Origin: Glaciihabitans sp.
Lineage (GTDB): Bacteria; Actinomycetota; Actinomycetes; Actinomycetales; Microbacteriaceae
Reading direction: 5' to 3'
DNA: 64,000 nt
Assembly (NCBI GenBank): GCA_025464095.1
Contig: JAODMF010000014.1
Span: 49,942-113,941, forward strand
Within the stretch, counting starts at the first letter, position 1. The number at the start of each line of letters is the position of its first letter. A program made the translations under genes and the position numbers. The notes under the pieces were generated by a model. The model saw nothing but the letters and a program-made list of their open reading frames with translations, made no database searches and was not told the origin of the DNA. Positions 7,990-17,004 of the stretch are shown here, piece after piece.

Positions 7990-9450
7990 TCAGGCTCGAG
8001 CCGGCCGCGGCGCATCGTCCACCGCGGGCTTGGGCGCCGGCTCGGCCACGGCGGTCGGTGTCACCGCGGTTATCGGGACGGACCCGCTGGTGTTTCCCCC
8101 GACCCGCAGCCCCTCCTGGCGCAACTCGAGTTGCGCCATGATGAGCGCGGCGAGATCCTGCAGGCTGGCGAGCTGTGACTCCGACGCTGTTCCCGGGACG
8201 AAGTCGGCGACCGAGAGCGTGCCGATCGTTCGGCCGTCTTTTCTCTGGAGCGGCACTCCGACATAGAAGCGCAGGCCACCCGGCCCGGTGACCAAATTGC
8301 TGTCTGCGGAACGGGGATCCGTCAGCGCATTCTCGATGACAACGGTCTCCGTGCTCGGAGCCTCCGGGTTCGACAGGTCGAGCTGCCGAACGATCTCCTC
8401 GACTTCCTCCCCGTAGTGGGACACCAGCCAGGTTCGGTCGTGGTCGACAATGCTCACTACTGAGATCGGCGCGGCGAACAGCCGCGCGGCCATCGCGGTC
8501 GCACGGTGGAGTGCCTCATCCGGGATCGTGTCGAGATTGTCCGATCGTTCGTCGCTACCGGGAAAGATGTCGCTCTCCGCATCCCTGTGGCGGCCGGTCT
8601 CGGCGATCACCAGCTGGCGGAACGCCGAGACGAGATCGCGCGCGGGTGGGCGGGCCGCGGGATCGCGCGCCGTCATCGAGGCGAGCAGTTCCCGCCAGTG
8701 CTCGGGAAGGTAGGAGGGCATGACGGGGTCGCGAGACAGGCGCGCGACCGCTGATTCCACGGCGGTGCCAGGGAATTCGAGCGCACGCGTGAAGCACTGC
8801 AGCAGCACGAGGCCAAGGGAGTACACGTCGGTGGGCTTGCCGACCGCAGCCCCGGCAGCCTGCTCCGGGCTGAGGTAGCCAGCGGTGCCTGTCGTCGCGC
8901 CTTCGGCGGTCATCCGCTCGACGTCGTCGCTCACGGCGATCCCGAAGTCCATCAGCTTCGCCCTCGCCCGCGGCGCGTCGGTGCCGTAGTCGACCAGAAG
9001 GATGTTCGACGGCTTGATGTCCCGATGGACGACGTTCTGACCGTGGACATATTCGAGCGCCTCGGCCATGTCGTAGCCGATTTCCGCGATGTTGCGTGTG
9101 GCAATCCTCGCCCCCCGCAACCGCTCCTGGAGGTTGATCCCCGTGACGAGCGCCATCACCAGGTAGCGCTGCGCTCGCCCGCCCGTGTTGTAGTCGACAC
9201 CCGCGTCGAACAGGTTGACGAGACCGTGGTGGTCGAGGCTCGCGAGAACCGCGAGCTCGCTCTCCTGGCGGCCAGCGTCGACGATGTCGACATCGAACAA
9301 CTTGACCGCGACGGCGCGACCGAGAAACTCGTCGCGCGCCCGGTATACGGTCGCCATTCCCCCGGAACCTATTGCCGCCTCGAGACGGTATCGGTCTCCG
9401 AGGAGCCGGTCGGTCGCGTCTGTTTCTGATGGCACGGCCTCTGCACCCAC
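7990..9450 (-). CDS. Soluble Ser/Thr protein kinase with C-terminal GAF domain
   Basis: The kinase domain occupies roughly residues 20-280: glycine loop GSGGMATVY, ATP-binding Lys50 in VAVKLF, catalytic HRDIKPSN (Asp144), DFG in MDFGIAVSD and the activation segment GTAGYLSPEQ. A GAF domain of about 150 residues follows (VSIVDHDRTWLVSHYG through GVPLQRKDGRTIGTLSV). There is no membrane helix or PASTA domain, unlike PknB, so sensing is probably cytoplasmic through the GAF domain. The frame is open to 9633, but that would overlap the divergent reductase gene; GTG at 9450 is preferred, and GTG 9435 or ATG 9537 are possible. Substrates are unknown. Confidence 0.85.
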   Translation of the reverse strand: MGAEAVPSETDATDRLLGDRYRLEAAIGSGGMATVYRARDEFLGRAVAVKLFDVDIVDAGRQESELAVLASLDHHGLVNLFDAGVDYNTGGRAQRYLVMALVTGINLQERLRGARIATRNIAEIGYDMAEALEYVHGQNVVHRDIKPSNILLVDYGTDAPRARAKLMDFGIAVSDDVERMTAEGATTGTAGYLSPEQAAGAAVGKPTDVYSLGLVLLQCFTRALEFPGTAVESAVARLSRDPVMPSYLPEHWRELLASMTARDPAARPPARDLVSAFRQLVIAETGRHRDAESDIFPGSDERSDNLDTIPDEALHRATAMAARLFAAPISVVSIVDHDRTWLVSHYGEEVEEIVRQLDLSNPEAPSTETVVIENALTDPRSADSNLVTGPGGLRFYVGVPLQRKDGRTIGTLSVADFVPGTASESQLASLQDLAALIMAQLELRQEGLRVGGNTSGSVPITAVTPTAVAEPAPKPAVDDAPRPARA

Positions 9451-9619
9451 TTTCAGGTGAATTGTATTCGACTCAACTCCTCCACCCAATCGAGCGCGCT
9501 GGGACTTGACACGGGGCAAGGAATCCGACACACACATCCGCAACTCGCTGGGGGCGGTCTTCCGGCCCGCCGCTCGCGGTCTGGACGACCGCGGAGACCG
9601 CGAATTAGAGTTATGGCCG

Positions 9620-10177
9620 ATGGCGAAGCTCATCTACACCGCGACCACGTCGTTGGACGGCTACGTCAAGGACGCCTCCGACTCGTTCGACTGGGCGGTC
9701 CCCAGCGAAGAGGTGCACGCGTATATCAACGATCTTGAGCGTCCCGTCGGCACCTACCTCTACGGCCGCCGGCTCTACGAGACCATGCGCGCGTGGGAGA
9801 AGATCGGTGCCGAGCCCGGCCAGGCACCGGTGATGTACGACTACGCGAACATCTGGACGAGCGCCGAGAAGGTTGTTTATTCATCCACGCTGGATGCGGC
9901 CTCCACGGCCCGAACCCGGATCGAGCGCAGCTTCGACCCTGACGCCGTGCGCGCACTGAAGCGCCAGTCGGCCACGGACCTCAGCATCGGTGGAGCGACG
10001 CTCGCCAGGACGGCGATCGCTGCCGGGCTTGTCGACGAGTTTCGGCAATTCATCCGGCCGGTCGTCGTCGGCGGAGGCACACGGTTTCTTCCCGACGGCG
10101 TTCATCTCGACCTTCAGCTTCTCCAGGAGCGACGATTCGAGGACGGAACCGTTTTCGTGCGGTACGCGGCGCGGTGA
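9620..10177 (+). CDS. Dihydrofolate reductase family protein (RibD C-terminal fold)
   Basis: 185 residues starting MAKLIYTATTSLDGYVKD, the typical opening of RibD-C-type reductases. YLYGRRLYETMRAWE and the late segment VDEFRQFIRPVVVGGGTRFLP also match that family, which binds NADPH and reduces pterin- or riboflavin-related substrates; many actinobacterial members are uncharacterised. The frame is open upstream to 9506, but the conserved N terminus decides for ATG 9620. Its stop overlaps the following acetyltransferase start (GTGA). The kinase gene diverges from it. Confidence 0.85.
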   Translation: MAKLIYTATTSLDGYVKDASDSFDWAVPSEEVHAYINDLERPVGTYLYGRRLYETMRAWEKIGAEPGQAPVMYDYANIWTSAEKVVYSSTLDAASTARTRIERSFDPDAVRALKRQSATDLSIGGATLARTAIAAGLVDEFRQFIRPVVVGGGTRFLPDGVHLDLQLLQERRFEDGTVFVRYAAR

Positions 10178-10761
10178 GTGTGCTCTTTCCCACAAAGCCG
10201 ACGCTGACCGGTCAACGAGTCGTCCTGCGACCCTTTGGCGCGTACGACATCGAGGCGATGGGACCGATTCTCGCCGACCCCGACGTGATCCGCCTGACCG
10301 GCAGCGCGCACACGACCGCAGAGACTCTCGCGGCGTCAGCGGGGCTGGATGCCCGAACGCGCAGCTGGTACGAAACGCGCGTCGACCAGCCCGACCGCCT
10401 CGATCTCGCCATCGTGGATCGCGAGTCCGACCGGTGCGTCGGCGAGGCGGTGCTGAACGAGTGGAGCGAAGCGGACGATTCGTGCAACTTCCGCATCCTG
10501 GTCGGGCCGGCCGGCCGCGACCGCGGACTGGGCTCCGAGGCCACGCGCCTGCTCGTCGACTACGCGTTTCAGAACACCACGCTGAACCGCATCGAGCTTG
10601 GCGTGTACGCCTTCAACCCGCGCGCGCTGCGTGTCTATGGGCGCGCCGGCTTCGTGGTCGAGGGCCGTCGCCGCGACGCGCTGAAGTTCGACGGGGAATA
10701 CATCGACGAGATCGCAATGGCGATCCTGCGGGCGGACTGGGAGAGCCGTCCAGCCGGGTAG
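10174..10761 (+). CDS. GNAT-family N-acetyltransferase, RimJ/RimL-like
   Basis: 195 residues. PTLTGQRVVLRPFGAYDIEAM is the usual N-terminal strand-helix of RimJ/RimL-type acetyltransferases, and GRDRGLGSEATRLLVDYAF corresponds to the acetyl-CoA pyrophosphate-binding loop (motif A), followed by LNRIELGVYAFNPRALRVYGRAGF. It would acetylate an amino group on a protein N terminus or small molecule. The GTG start overlaps the preceding reductase stop, so the two are probably co-translated, but no common pathway is evident. Confidence 0.85.
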   Translation: MSVLFPTKPTLTGQRVVLRPFGAYDIEAMGPILADPDVIRLTGSAHTTAETLAASAGLDARTRSWYETRVDQPDRLDLAIVDRESDRCVGEAVLNEWSEADDSCNFRILVGPAGRDRGLGSEATRLLVDYAFQNTTLNRIELGVYAFNPRALRVYGRAGFVVEGRRRDALKFDGEYIDEIAMAILRADWESRPAG

Positions 10762-10769
10762 CCGGCGAT

Positions 10770-11708
10770 TCAGGGCAGTCGTCGAACCGTTCCCGACAGT
10801 TGGGCGATGCGCACCAGCACCGGCGGCCGGAGCACCACCCATGCGATCGCCAGCACGACGATCGAGACGACGAAGACGAGGGCACCCCAGAGGCTGCCGT
10901 CATCACGACCCGCGTACATGTGGTTGAGGTTGCGCACGGCGCCGGTCGCCAGCACCAGCGTCAGGTGAACGGCGGTGAACAGGACGAACCACAGCATCAC
11001 GGGCCAGTGGATGGCTCGGGCCAGGCGGATCGGGAATGCCCGGTCGAGGAACGCGAGGCGCCCGGCGAGGCCGGGCGTCATCCGAAGGCCGGTAATCAGC
11101 GCGAGCGGAGCGGCAACAAACACGGTGGCGAAGTACGACAGGACCTGCAGTGCGTTGTAGTTGTTCCAGCCGTCATCGGTCGGCCAGTAGAGAGTGGCGT
11201 ACTGGATGGCCGTCGACAGCGCATTCGGAACAACCGCCCAGTCGAGGGGGACGAGCCGCATCCACTGGCCGGTCGAGAAGAGCAGCACGTAGTAGACCAG
11301 CCCGTTCAGCACCCAGAGCGCGTCGAGGCTGAGGTGAAACCAGAGCGGCATGCCGATACGCACCGGTGAGTTGCGGGTGCGAAGGAGGCCATCGTTCCGT
11401 CGCATCCAGAACGCAGACGGGCGGCCGCCGGTGCGCAACTGCCAGCCCGTGCGCACGATGAACAGCAGCAGGAACGAGTTGAGGAAGTGCTGCACGTTCA
11501 GCCAGGCGGGGAAGCCGACGGGAGCATCCGCCGGCAGCGGGAGCTGGCCCGGGTACCGCAGCATGAACGACTGAACGGGGGCCAGACCAGCGACCAGACG
11601 CCCCACGATGACGATCAGAACGAAGAGAACGAGCAACCCCGGAATGACCCAGACCAGCGGAAACCAACGGCTTCTGCTTTCGGCAGGCGCACGACTCCGG
11701 TCGCTCAC
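10770..11708 (-). CDS. Cytochrome b561-like membrane protein
   Basis: 312 residues with about six membrane helices. Histidines fall inside or next to helices in the pattern of di-haem cytochrome b561/hydrogenase cytochrome b proteins: VQHFLNSFLLLF, LWFHLSLDALWV, and paired histidines in ARAIHWPVMLWFVLFTAVHLT. Such proteins pass electrons between a quinone pool and a partner oxidoreductase. The GTG start at 11708 has GGAGGT upstream. No partner subunit is adjacent; the molybdoenzyme genes in this window lie 20 kb away. It lies just downstream of, and on the same strand as, a LacI gene. Confidence 0.65.
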   Translation of the reverse strand: MSDRSRAPAESRSRWFPLVWVIPGLLVLFVLIVIVGRLVAGLAPVQSFMLRYPGQLPLPADAPVGFPAWLNVQHFLNSFLLLFIVRTGWQLRTGGRPSAFWMRRNDGLLRTRNSPVRIGMPLWFHLSLDALWVLNGLVYYVLLFSTGQWMRLVPLDWAVVPNALSTAIQYATLYWPTDDGWNNYNALQVLSYFATVFVAAPLALITGLRMTPGLAGRLAFLDRAFPIRLARAIHWPVMLWFVLFTAVHLTLVLATGAVRNLNHMYAGRDDGSLWGALVFVVSIVVLAIAWVVLRPPVLVRIAQLSGTVRRLP

Positions 11709-11734
11709 TCATACCTCCGTCGAATTGACCATTC

Positions 11735-12766
11735 CTACCTTAACGTCGTGGCCGGGTTCCGCGGGGCAGCGGTGGATGACCGCACGACCAGTTCGACGGC
11801 GGTGGCTTCGGAGCGCAGAGTTGCTGCCGGTTCCTGGTCGGCCAGCACCAGCGCAGCCGCGCCGATCTCGGTCATCGATAGCCGAACCGTCGTGAGGGCC
11901 GGCGACAGCTCCGCGGCGACGGCGATGTCGTCAATGCCCGTCACCGACACGTCCTGCGGCACTCGGATGCCGCGCTCACGTAACTCCGCGAGCACCCCGA
12001 TCGCCATCACGTCACTGAGCGCGACGATTGCGGTCGCGTCGGGAGTGGCGTCGAGAACGGCGCGCGCTCCGCTGACCCCGCCCTCCCTGCTGAACGGATG
12101 ATGGGTCACCGTGACCCGCGCGGAGCCGAGTGCCCCGAGCAGGCCGTCCAGGCGATCGGCCACGGTATTCAGTTCGGCGGGACCGGCGAGGACGGCAACC
12201 TGCGAATGGCCGAGCGCGAGAAGGTGCTCGGCCACGGCGCGGCCAGCCCCGACATTGTCGGGGAGCACCGCATCCACGGCCAGCGAATGCCGCCCGATGG
12301 CGGCGACCCGGCCACCGGACGCCAGGAAGGATGCCAGCTCGGCCTCGACGGCGGCCTCGCGCACGGGGTCGACCATGCCCGATCCCGCGAGGATGATCGC
12401 GCCGACCCGGTTCGCGCGCAACAGGCGCACCTGCGCGACCAGGGTCTCCGGGTCCTCCGCGTGGCAGATTTGCACCAGACGGTCGCTCTCGGCCGCAATG
12501 CCGATGACCCCGCTCGCTATTTCGGTGAAGTAGGGGTCGCCGATTTCGCCGACGATGAGGCCGACGGAGGACTCCTGGCCGCCGGCCAGCGAGCGCGCGT
12601 GCGCGTTCGGGACGAAGCCCATGGATTCGGCGACCTGGCGCACCCGGTCGGCGACCGCGGGGGAGACGCCAGCGACGCCATTGAGGGAGCGCGACGCCGT
12701 CGCGATGGAGACACCCGCGCGGTCGGCGACGTCGAGCAGGCGGGGCGGCCGCGGTGCGCGGGTCAT
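11735..12766 (-). CDS. LacI-family transcriptional regulator
   Basis: 343 residues with an N-terminal HTH (LLDVADRAGVSIATASRSLNG) and a periplasmic-binding-like effector domain. The frame extends to 12805, but ATG 12766 has GAAGGGA upstream and gives the normal LacI N terminus. It is divergent from the Gfo/Idh-DUF993-isomerase operon, and a perfect 16-bp palindrome with a CG centre lies between them, so it most likely represses that operon and itself. The inducer is unknown. Confidence 0.9.
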   Translation of the reverse strand: MTRAPRPPRLLDVADRAGVSIATASRSLNGVAGVSPAVADRVRQVAESMGFVPNAHARSLAGGQESSVGLIVGEIGDPYFTEIASGVIGIAAESDRLVQICHAEDPETLVAQVRLLRANRVGAIILAGSGMVDPVREAAVEAELASFLASGGRVAAIGRHSLAVDAVLPDNVGAGRAVAEHLLALGHSQVAVLAGPAELNTVADRLDGLLGALGSARVTVTHHPFSREGGVSGARAVLDATPDATAIVALSDVMAIGVLAELRERGIRVPQDVSVTGIDDIAVAAELSPALTTVRLSMTEIGAAALVLADQEPAATLRSEATAVELVVRSSTAAPRNPATTLR

Positions 12767-12814
12767 CGCATTCCCTTCGGGTTCTTGCGGGTGTTCACTC
12801 CGCACTATAGGTTA

Positions 12815-12830
12815 ACGTAAGCGCTTACGT
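12815..12830. promoter_or_regulatory. LacI-type operator
   Basis: ACGTAAGCGCTTACGT is a perfect 16-bp palindrome with the CG centre favoured by LacI proteins. A degenerate half copy (TACGTAAGTGCTTGA) overlaps its right side. It lies 48 bp from the regulator start and 67 bp from the oxidoreductase start. Confidence 0.65.
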
Positions 12831-12897
12831 AAGTGCTTGAGCACGCGGGGCGACCCGCTCCCCGCGATCGCGCGGGCCACGACCGGAGGACGACCCC

Positions 12898-14061
12898 ATG
12901 GCCACTCGAACCGTCAGAATAATCATGAACGGCATCACCGGACGCATGGGTTATCGCCAGCACCTGGTGCGCTCGATCCTCGCCATTCGGGCCGACGGCG
13001 GAGTGCTACTGCCCGATGGTTCACGCATCCAGGTCGAGCCGATCCTGGTCGGTCGCAACCTCGAAAAGATTGCCGAACTCGCGAAACTGCACGACGTGGC
13101 CGAGTACACGACCGACCTGGATGCCGCGCTCGCCGACGAGACAGCGAGCATCTACTTCGACGCGGCGCTCACCAGCGCGCGCAAGCACGGCATCCTGGCC
13201 GCGGTCGCCGCGGGCAAGCACGTCTTCACCGAGAAGCCGATTGCCGAGTCGGTTGCCGACGGCCTGGAACTCGCCGAAGCCGCGCAGGCGGCCGGCGTGA
13301 TTCACGGAGTTGTGCACGACAAGCTTTACCTGCCGGGGCTGTTGAAGCTGCGGCGCCTCATCGACTCCGGATTCTTCGGCCGCATCCTGAGCGTGCGCGG
13401 GGAGTTCGGCTACTGGGTCTTCGAGGGCGATCTCATCCCCGCGCAGCGCCCGAGCTGGAACTACCGCAAGGAAGACGGCGGCGGAATGACACTCGACATG
13501 TACTGCCACTGGAACTACGTGCTCGAGAACCTCTTCGGACGCGTGCAGGCCGTCACCAGCAAGTCGGTTACACACATCCACGAGCGCTGGGACGAACAGG
13601 GCAAGCCCTACGTCGCCACCGCCGACGACGCCGCCTACGGCATCTTCGAGCTCGAGGGCGACATCATCGCCCAGATCAACTCGAGCTGGGCGGTGCGGGT
13701 CGACCGCGGCGAACTGGTCGAGTTCCAGGTGGATGGCACGCACGGCTCGGCCGTCGCCGGCCTGTTCGACTGCCGCATCCAGCCGCGCGTGTCTACCCCG
13801 AAGCCGGTGTGGAACCCCGACCTCAGGACCGACCAGGATTTCCGTTCGCAGTGGACGGACGTTCCCGACAACCAGGTCTTCGACAACGGCTTCCGCTCGC
13901 AGTGGGAGGAGTTCATCACCGACGTCGACGCCGGTCGCCCGCACGCCTACGACTTCATGGCGGGGGTGCGCGGTCTCCAACTGGTCGCCGCGGGGCTGCA
14001 GTCCAGCGACGAGGGTCGCCGCATCGAGATTCCCTCGCACGCGGAAATCGGCGCCCGATGA
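12898..14061 (+). CDS. Gfo/Idh/MocA-family oxidoreductase
   Basis: 387 residues. The N-terminal NAD(P)-binding Rossmann fold begins RIIMNGITGRMGYRQH, and the family motif EKP of the hydride-transfer region is visible in GKHVFTEKPIAES near residue 115. These enzymes oxidise or epimerise sugars, inositols and their 3-keto derivatives. ATG 12898 follows GGAGGACGACCCC. The stop overlaps the next gene in ATGA, and the third gene starts by GTGA overlap, so the three form one operon under the LacI operator upstream. The Gfo/Idh plus isomerase pairing resembles keto-sugar pathways (levoglucosan or inositol type), but the substrate is not determined. Confidence 0.88.
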   Translation: MATRTVRIIMNGITGRMGYRQHLVRSILAIRADGGVLLPDGSRIQVEPILVGRNLEKIAELAKLHDVAEYTTDLDAALADETASIYFDAALTSARKHGILAAVAAGKHVFTEKPIAESVADGLELAEAAQAAGVIHGVVHDKLYLPGLLKLRRLIDSGFFGRILSVRGEFGYWVFEGDLIPAQRPSWNYRKEDGGGMTLDMYCHWNYVLENLFGRVQAVTSKSVTHIHERWDEQGKPYVATADDAAYGIFELEGDIIAQINSSWAVRVDRGELVEFQVDGTHGSAVAGLFDCRIQPRVSTPKPVWNPDLRTDQDFRSQWTDVPDNQVFDNGFRSQWEEFITDVDAGRPHAYDFMAGVRGLQLVAAGLQSSDEGRRIEIPSHAEIGAR

Positions 14062-15224
14062 GCGCGGTCGGATCGCGGATGCAGCTTCCGACGGCAGACG
14101 GCTGGTCGCCGATCGAACTGAACGCGGCGCGGGACTGGGCCAAGCATCCGGAGCCCTACCGCCAGCGCGTTGCATTCGCTGCGGCCCATGTGGTCGCCGA
14201 CCCGTGGGCAGAGAACGTGCCCGGCGCCCCCGCTGTCATCGACTGGGAATCCACGCTGGCCTTCCGCCGGGGACTGTTCGAGTACGGTTTCGGGGTCGCC
14301 GAAGCAATGGATACCGCCCAGCGCAACATGGGACTCGACTGGCCGACCGCGCAGAAGCTGATCGCGCGCAGCGCCGTCCAGGCAAAGGAGTTCGGCGCGC
14401 GTATCGCGAGTGGCGCGGGCACCGACCACCTGCTCGCCGGCGCAACGCTCGAGGAAGTCACCAATGGCTACCTCGAGCAGGTCGCGTTCGTGGAGTCGAC
14501 CGGCTCGCAGGTCATCGTCATGGCCTCCCGCCACCTGGCCGCAATCGCCACGTCGTCGGACGACTACGAGCGCGTCTACGGCACGATCCTCTCCCAGGTG
14601 TCGTCACCGGTCATCCTGCACTGGCTGGGGGAGGCCTTCGATCCGCAACTGGCCGGCTATTGGGGCTCCGCGGATGTCGCAGCCGCAACCGACACCTTCG
14701 TGCGCCTCGTGGAGGCCTACGCCGCCAGGATCGACGGGGTGAAGGTGTCGCTGCTGTCGGCCGAGCATGAGATCGCGCTGCGCCGCCGACTGCCAGCGGG
14801 AATCCGCATGTACACGGGCGACGACTTCAACTATCCCGAGCTGATCCGCGGTGACGCCGGTAACCACTCGGATGCGCTGCTGGGAGCATTCGCTGCCATA
14901 GCGCCCGCGGCATCCGCGGCACTCGCGGCGCTCGATGCCGGAAACGTGCGCCGGTACGAGGAGGAATTCGCGCCGACCCTCGCGCTCTCCCGCCACATCT
15001 TCGAGGCGCCGACCTTCTACTACAAGACCGGCGTGGCGTTCCTGAGTTGGCTGAACGGGTACCAGCCCGGATTCACCATGGTGGGGGGCCTGCAGTCCTC
15101 GCGCAGCATCCTGCACCTGTCGACGCTCTTCTCGCTGGCGAACGATGCGCGGCTGCTGGTCGACCCGGACCTCGCGGCCCACCGCCTCGCTGTGCTGTTC
15201 GAGGCGAATGGCGTGACACGGTGA
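14058..15224 (+). CDS. DUF993 / dihydrodipicolinate-synthase-like protein
   Basis: 388 residues. The sequence resembles DUF993 proteins, annotated as dihydrodipicolinate synthase-like aldolases: TIM-barrel segments such as HLLAGATLEEVTNGYLEQVAFVESTGSQVIVMASRHLA and SPVILHWLGEAFDPQLAGYWG, and a candidate Schiff-base Lys in IDGVKVSLLS. The ATG overlaps the oxidoreductase stop. In context it would cleave or rearrange the keto-sugar made by the oxidoreductase; this is inference. Confidence 0.75.
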   Translation: MSAVGSRMQLPTADGWSPIELNAARDWAKHPEPYRQRVAFAAAHVVADPWAENVPGAPAVIDWESTLAFRRGLFEYGFGVAEAMDTAQRNMGLDWPTAQKLIARSAVQAKEFGARIASGAGTDHLLAGATLEEVTNGYLEQVAFVESTGSQVIVMASRHLAAIATSSDDYERVYGTILSQVSSPVILHWLGEAFDPQLAGYWGSADVAAATDTFVRLVEAYAARIDGVKVSLLSAEHEIALRRRLPAGIRMYTGDDFNYPELIRGDAGNHSDALLGAFAAIAPAASAALAALDAGNVRRYEEEFAPTLALSRHIFEAPTFYYKTGVAFLSWLNGYQPGFTMVGGLQSSRSILHLSTLFSLANDARLLVDPDLAAHRLAVLFEANGVTR

Positions 15225-16108
15225 CCTCGCTGGATGTTCCGAGTCGCATGCCGGCCCGCGTGCCGACACCCCGGCCGGGAGACCCGCGCCTTGCCCGGCT
15301 CTCGCTGAACCAGCGCACCACCGCGAACTGGACGCTCGCAGAAGCGATCGAAGGGTCGGTCAGGGCGGGCATCGGGTCGATCGGCGTGTGGCGCGAACCG
15401 CTTGCCGAGGTGGGGCTCGAAGCGGGGAAGCGGATGCTCGACGACGCAGGACTTCGCGTCTCGTCCGTCTGCCGCGGCGGTTTCTTCACCGACCCGGCCA
15501 CCTTCTACGACGCCCTGGAGACGAACCGCGCCGCGATCGACGAGACCGCGTTTCTCGGCGCGGAGACACTCGTACTGGTCGCCGGGGGATTACCGGCGGG
15601 CAGCCGTGACGTCGTCGCCGCGCGGGACCGGGTCATCCAGGCGATCGCCCTCCTCGTGCCCTACGCACGCGAGCGCGGGGTGAACCTCTCGATCGAGCCC
15701 ATGCATCCGATTTTCGCGGCCGATCGCGGAGTCATCTCCACCCTCGGCCAGGCCCTCGGCATCGCCGAGCGGTTCGATCCGGCAGATGTCGGCGTCGTTG
15801 TCGACACGTTCCATGTCTGGTGGGATCCCGAGGTGCTCCCGCAGATCCAGCGCGCGGCGGGCCGAATCTCGAGCTACCAGGTGTGCGAGTGGATCACGCC
15901 GCTGCCGCCGGATGCCCTGCTCTCGCGCGGCATGATGGGCGACGGCCATATCGACTTCGCCACGCTCACCGCCGCTGTGGCGGCCGCCGGCTACACCGGT
16001 GATGTCGAGGTCGAGATCTTCAACGCCGACGTGTGGGCAGCCGACGGTGACGCGGTCGTCGGGACGCTCGCGCGCCGCTACGTCGAACTGGTGCAGCCGT
16101 ACCTGTAG
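15221..16108 (+). CDS. Sugar phosphate isomerase/epimerase (xylose-isomerase-like TIM barrel)
   Basis: 295 residues from a GTG that overlaps the DUF993 stop. Metal-ligand positions of the AP endonuclease 2 / IolE-like barrel are visible: Glu in LSIEPMHP, Asp and His in VVVDTFHVWWDP, and Glu in VEVEIFN. Enzymes of this fold isomerise or epimerise sugars or eliminate from keto-sugars. As the third coupled gene in the LacI-controlled operon it probably acts on the oxidoreductase or DUF993 product. It ends 15 bp from a convergent ABC permease. Confidence 0.85.
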   Translation: MTSLDVPSRMPARVPTPRPGDPRLARLSLNQRTTANWTLAEAIEGSVRAGIGSIGVWREPLAEVGLEAGKRMLDDAGLRVSSVCRGGFFTDPATFYDALETNRAAIDETAFLGAETLVLVAGGLPAGSRDVVAARDRVIQAIALLVPYARERGVNLSIEPMHPIFAADRGVISTLGQALGIAERFDPADVGVVVDTFHVWWDPEVLPQIQRAAGRISSYQVCEWITPLPPDALLSRGMMGDGHIDFATLTAAVAAAGYTGDVEVEIFNADVWAADGDAVVGTLARRYVELVQPYL

Positions 16109-16123
16109 CCGGCGCTGCCGGTG

Positions 16124-16996
16124 CTACTTGCCGTAGCCCGCGCTCAGCCCCTGGATGAACTGGCGCGACAGCACGATGAACAGCACGATCAGCGGCACCG
16201 CACCGAGGGTCAGCGCGGCGAGCAGCGCCGGGTAGTTGCTTTGGAACTGCCCGACGAACTGCTGCACGCCCAGCGTTACCGTCTGGTTCTGTTCGCTGGG
16301 CGCAAAGATCAGCGGGAACCACAGGTCGTTCCACACCGGAAGCATGGTGATGGATGCGACCGCGGCGATGCCCGGGCGCACCAGCGGCAGGGCGATGCCC
16401 AGCGTGCGGAATTCGCCCGCGCCATCCATTCGCGCTGCCTCTTTCAGCTCGGTTGGCACGGATCGAAAATAGGTCATCATGAGGGCGACAGCGAGCGGAA
16501 TCTGCATGGCCGTGTACACCAGCACGAGCGCGAGCAGCGTGTCGATCAGGTGCCAGGAGATCATGGTCTTCAGCAGCGGCACGGTGCCCAGCCGGATCGG
16601 CAGCATGATGCCGACAATGAAGAAGCCCGTGACGATCGGGCTGATCCGTACCTTGTACTCGACCAGTGCCCAGGCTGCGCCGGTTCCGAGAACGACAGTC
16701 AGCGCGATCGTCGACACCGTGACCAGGATGCTGTTGCGGTAGTTCAGCAGGAAGTTGCCGTCCGTGAGGACGTCGGAGTAGCCCTTCAGGGTGAAGGTAT
16801 CGGCGGCCGGGAGTGCGAACGGCGCATTGAAGATGCCCATCGTTCCCTTGAACGAGTTGAGCACGACGATGAGGATCGGCGCGATCGCGATGATGGCGAA
16901 GATGATGAGCAGCCCGTGCACCAGCAGGGCCGACGCGCGGTCGCCTCGCTGCGCCACGGGGCGACGACGGACGATGGATCGCTCGAGAGTAGTCAT
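16124..16996 (-). CDS. ABC sugar transporter permease, MalG type
   Basis: 290 residues with six membrane helices, the first at LLVHGLLIIFAIIAIAPILIV. The EAA loop reads EAARMDGAGEFRTLGIALPL near residue 190. It is the last gene of the minus-strand transporter operon (binding protein, permease, this permease), 8 bp after the other permease. Convergence with the isomerase gene and proximity to two sugar oxidoreductases suggest it imports their sugar, but which of the two is unclear. Confidence 0.88.
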   Translation of the reverse strand: MTTLERSIVRRRPVAQRGDRASALLVHGLLIIFAIIAIAPILIVVLNSFKGTMGIFNAPFALPAADTFTLKGYSDVLTDGNFLLNYRNSILVTVSTIALTVVLGTGAAWALVEYKVRISPIVTGFFIVGIMLPIRLGTVPLLKTMISWHLIDTLLALVLVYTAMQIPLAVALMMTYFRSVPTELKEAARMDGAGEFRTLGIALPLVRPGIAAVASITMLPVWNDLWFPLIFAPSEQNQTVTLGVQQFVGQFQSNYPALLAALTLGAVPLIVLFIVLSRQFIQGLSAGYGK

Positions 16997-17004
16997 CTGT
17001 GGTC

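Noticed and set aside
12837..15224. 795-codon open frame spanning two genes
   Set aside because: The first 407 codons are Arg/Gly-rich shadow of the oxidoreductase gene; the real gene starts at 14058 by ATGA overlap.
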